From: Pseudomonas baltica
GTDB lineage: Bacteria > Pseudomonadota > Gammaproteobacteria > Pseudomonadales > Pseudomonadaceae
DNA length: 64,000 nucleotides
Assembly: GCF_031880315.1 (NCBI RefSeq)
Contig: NZ_CP134771.1
Location: 5,643,001 to 5,707,000, forward strand
Direction: 5' to 3'
Below, piece after piece: positions 62,204-64,000 of this stretch (position 1 is the first letter of the stretch; the number at the start of each line of letters is the position of its first letter). Under the pieces are notes generated by a model, which saw only the letters and a program-made list of their open reading frames with translations, searched no databases and was not told the DNA's origin. Both the position numbers and the translations under genes were made by a program.

Positions 62204-62893
62204 TCAAGCCGCCAACTCGATCAGATACGCCCCCTCGTTACGCACATTGCCCACATCCTTGCTGACCTTGAACCACTCGAATTCCCCCGTCGGCCGACTG
62301 CCTTCTCGGGCGATTTCCGCTGCCCTGGCCGCCGGCAGCTCCGGGTCCAGCCATTCCCGGGCCATCTCAGGCGCCAGCACCAATGGCCGGCGATCGTGGA
62401 TATCCACCATCCCGCTATCGCTGGCCGCGGTAATGATCACGAAGCCATCGCCCTCGTGGGGCTCCAATCCTGGCCGCACTTGGCCCAGCGCCGCGAAGAA
62501 CATCGGCTCCGCGGTTTTCAGGCGGATGAAATACGGTTGTTTCTTTTTCGGATCGAGCGGGTCCTTCACCCATTCGAACCAGCCGTTGGCCGGTGCAAGC
62601 ATCCGCCCGTGAGGCCACAGCTCCTTGAAAAACCGGCCGGTCATCGCTGTCTCGACGCGGGCATTGATGGGCGCCGGTCGCTTGTCCTTCGCCCAGGAGG
62701 GGCACCAACCCCACTTGACCTTGTCGATGTTCAAGCCGCCTTCTGCCGCGCGAATCACTTGCACACGGGTCGTCGGCGCGACGTTGTAACGCGCGACCGG
62801 CCACAGGTCGTAGCCATTGATGACCAACTGCTCTGGCGCCAGGGCCTTGAGGTAGTGGTCCATGGATTCGTAGATCGAGTAGCGTCCGCACAT
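62204..62893 (-). CDS. SOS response-associated peptidase family protein (SRAP; YedK/HMCES)
   Basis: A 229-aa SRAP-domain protein. The catalytic Cys2 follows the initiator Met (MCGRYSIYES); it forms a thiazolidine link with abasic sites in single-stranded DNA. Other active-site residues are in INARVETAMTG (Asn and Glu) and MVDIHDRRPLVLA (His). The start is fixed by the need for Cys2. It is divergent from umuDC across a LexA box and so is probably damage-induced. It shields abasic sites during replication. Confidence 0.92.
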   Translation of the reverse strand: MCGRYSIYESMDHYLKALAPEQLVINGYDLWPVARYNVAPTTRVQVIRAAEGGLNIDKVKWGWCPSWAKDKRPAPINARVETAMTGRFFKELWPHGRMLAPANGWFEWVKDPLDPKKKQPYFIRLKTAEPMFFAALGQVRPGLEPHEGDGFVIITAASDSGMVDIHDRRPLVLAPEMAREWLDPELPAARAAEIAREGSRPTGEFEWFKVSKDVGNVRNEGAYLIELAA

Positions 62894-62953
62894 GGTGTCA
62901 CCCGTCGAAATGTTTCTCATAGGAGATTGACCGCACGCGGCCAAAAACGTTAA

Positions 62954-62969
62954 CTGTATATACATACAG
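62954..62969. promoter_or_regulatory. LexA box between SRAP and umuDC
   Basis: CTGTATATACATACAG is a perfect CTG-N10-CAG LexA site, palindromic at the ends. It lies 24 bases before the umuD start and 61 bases before the SRAP start, so one repressor can control both. Confidence 0.88.
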
Positions 62970-62992
62970 CTTATCCGCACAAGGCATGCATC

Positions 62993-63424
62993 ATGAGTGT
63001 CACTATCCTCGGCCCCGCACTGACCGGCGGCGATCCGCTGCCGCTTTATTCTTTCCATGTGCCTGCGGGGTTCCCTTCGCCGGCGGCGGATCACATCGAA
63101 AAGCATATCTCGCTGGACGAACTGTTCGACATCCGCGCCCCCCACGTCTACCTGGTCAAGATCGAGGGCGACAGCATGCAGGGCGCGGGCATCTATTGTG
63201 GCGACCTGGTCATCGTCGACCGCAGTGTGTACGCCGAGCACGGCGACATCGTCATCGCCGCGCTCAACAGCGAGCCGGTGTGCAAGCGCCTGCACATGTT
63301 GGGCAACGACGTCATGCTCAAGTCCGAGAACACCAAATATCCGCCGCGTTATGTGATGGAAGGTGACGAACTGGTGATCTGGGGCGTAGTGAAATACAGC
63401 GTGCGCGACCATGCCAGAGCATGA
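62993..63424 (+). CDS. umuD: UmuD-like translesion polymerase subunit (S24 self-cleaving)
   Basis: A 143-aa protein of the LexA/UmuD superfamily. The self-cleavage site is the A25-G26 bond in [10 protein letters not shown], the nucleophile is Ser61 in [11 protein letters not shown] and the general base Lys98 in SEPVCKRLH, matching E. coli UmuD (S60, K97). After RecA-stimulated cleavage it forms UmuD' and partners UmuC as polymerase V. It is downstream of a LexA box and overlaps umuC by 14 bases. Confidence 0.93.
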   Translation: MSVTILGPALTGGDPLPLYSFHVPAGFPSPAADHIEKHISLDELFDIRAPHVYLVKIEGDSMQGAGIYCGDLVIVDRSVYAEHGDIVIAALNSEPVCKRLHMLGNDVMLKSENTKYPPRYVMEGDELVIWGVVKYSVRDHARA

Positions 63425-64000
63425 ACCGACTTTTGCCCTGATCGACTGCAATAGTTTTTACGCCAGTTGCGAGCGAGTGTTTAGGCCGGACCTAGCCAAG
63501 ACGCCGATCGTGGTGCTGTCGAACAACGACGGCTGTGTGATCGCCCGCAGTTATGATGCCAAACCCTTCGTGAAAATGGCCGCGCCGTATTTTCAGATCA
63601 AGGACGACCTGCGCCGCCATGGCGTGATGGCGTTCAGCAGCAACTATGCGCTGTACGGCGACATGAGCGAGCGGGTGATGACCATCATCGAGTCCATGGT
63701 GCCGGCCGTCGAGGTCTACAGCATCGACGAGGCCTTTGCCGATTTGACAGGCCTGCCTGGCGATTTGACGGCCTTCGGGCGCAGCATCCGCGCCACTATC
63801 TACAAGCGCACCGGCATTCCGGTCGGAGTCGGCATCGCGCGCACCAAGACCCTCGCCAAGCTGGCCAACCATACCGCCAAGCGCCTGCTGGCCAAGACTG
63901 GCGGAGTGGTAGATATCTGCGACCCCTTCAAGCGCGACTGGACGCTACGCAACACGGATGTTGGTGAAGTCTGGGGCATCGGCCGGCGCATGACCGCGCA
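63411..64000 (+). CDS. umuC: UmuC, DNA polymerase V catalytic subunit, cut by window end
   Basis: The first 196 codons of a Y-family polymerase. It starts [20 protein letters not shown] with the catalytic Asp12 at the start of the palm; further marks are [18 protein letters not shown], the second metal-site pair in [13 protein letters not shown] (SIDEA near residue 104-108) and the fingers/thumb start [16 protein letters not shown]. The start codon lies within the umuD end. The gene copies past DNA lesions. The C-terminal part is outside the window. Known umuC-like genes are integration targets for mobile elements, which cannot be judged here. Confidence 0.93.
   Translation, partial: MPEHEPTFALIDCNSFYASCERVFRPDLAKTPIVVLSNNDGCVIARSYDAKPFVKMAAPYFQIKDDLRRHGVMAFSSNYALYGDMSERVMTIIESMVPAVEVYSIDEAFADLTGLPGDLTAFGRSIRATIYKRTGIPVGVGIARTKTLAKLANHTAKRLLAKTGGVVDICDPFKRDWTLRNTDVGEVWGIGRRMTA

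Noticed and set aside
61607..62953. 448-codon + strand frame across the hairpin repeats and the SRAP gene
   Set aside because: It is built from inverted-repeat DNA and antisense of a recognised gene; no ribosome site.

Overview
The window is GC-rich, densely coded bacterial DNA that looks like a Pseudomonas chromosome, probably of the fluorescens group. Signs of this are the REP-type hairpin built on GGGAGCGAGGCTTGCCCGCG, a DctPQM C4-dicarboxylate TRAP system, LexA boxes of the CTG-N10-CAG type, A-rich Crc/Hfq-type motifs in front of transporter genes, and many LysR, MFS and ABC genes. Both ends cut genes: an ABC permease on the left and umuC on the right. I saw no rRNA, tRNA, CRISPR array, intact insertion sequence or phage module.

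Layout. 1-6.2 kb: a leftward operon of a GntR regulator and a complete oligopeptide-type ABC importer with coupled (ATGA) starts; its leader holds a repeated TTGGTTCG motif. 6.4-12.8 kb: an MFS carrier with a 2-hydroxyacid dehydrogenase, an orphan periplasmic binding protein, and dctPQM. 13-17.2 kb: household-type single genes (GFA protein, small HTH protein, membrane phosphoesterase, MFS exporter). 17.2-21.5 kb: a Rieske oxygenase, an M14-like amidohydrolase/peptidase, an amino-acid binding protein and a LysR regulator on one strand. 21.6-27.2 kb: mostly unknown small genes, visibly more AT-rich between about 23 and 27.2 kb, with decayed repeats, a VOC protein and an RlaP-type nucleotidyltransferase.

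27.4-34.2 kb: a LysR regulator divergent from pxpA, a biotin carrier, a biotin carboxylase, pxpB, pxpC and an NCS1 permease. Together these encode all parts of a split urea-carboxylase-like enzyme plus a hydrolase, so the substrate is likely an imported amide or lactam rather than simply 5-oxoproline. 34.3-36.6 kb: a second GFA protein, a frameshifted HigB/RelE-type toxin remnant and a carboxypeptidase-G2-like peptidase.

36.7-46.4 kb: a divergent sugar/polyol catabolic locus. A ribose-type ABC importer (permease, binding protein, double ATPase), two SDR dehydrogenases and a SorC-family regulator run left. A split transketolase (two genes) and an FGGY kinase run right. The set resembles the apulose kinase/apulose-4-phosphate transketolase route of D-apiose catabolism but has dehydrogenases in place of the isomerase, which points to an alditol or another sugar as the input. 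The divergent promoter carries a repeated CTGAATAAATAT motif.

46.5-57.7 kb: a large MscS-type channel, three coupled lipoproteins, an SDR, a Bcr/CflA exporter, a YgdI/R-like lipoprotein, a Tat-exported MsrB, an aspartate carbamoyltransferase with an N-terminal HTH, a LysR regulator and a VOC protein. 57.9-64 kb: an MFS carrier, an OsmC-YcaO fusion, two long hairpin (MITE-like) repeats, and an SOS cluster of SRAP divergent from umuDC across a LexA box.

The two loci most worth following are the biotin-dependent pxp cluster and the split-transketolase sugar locus.
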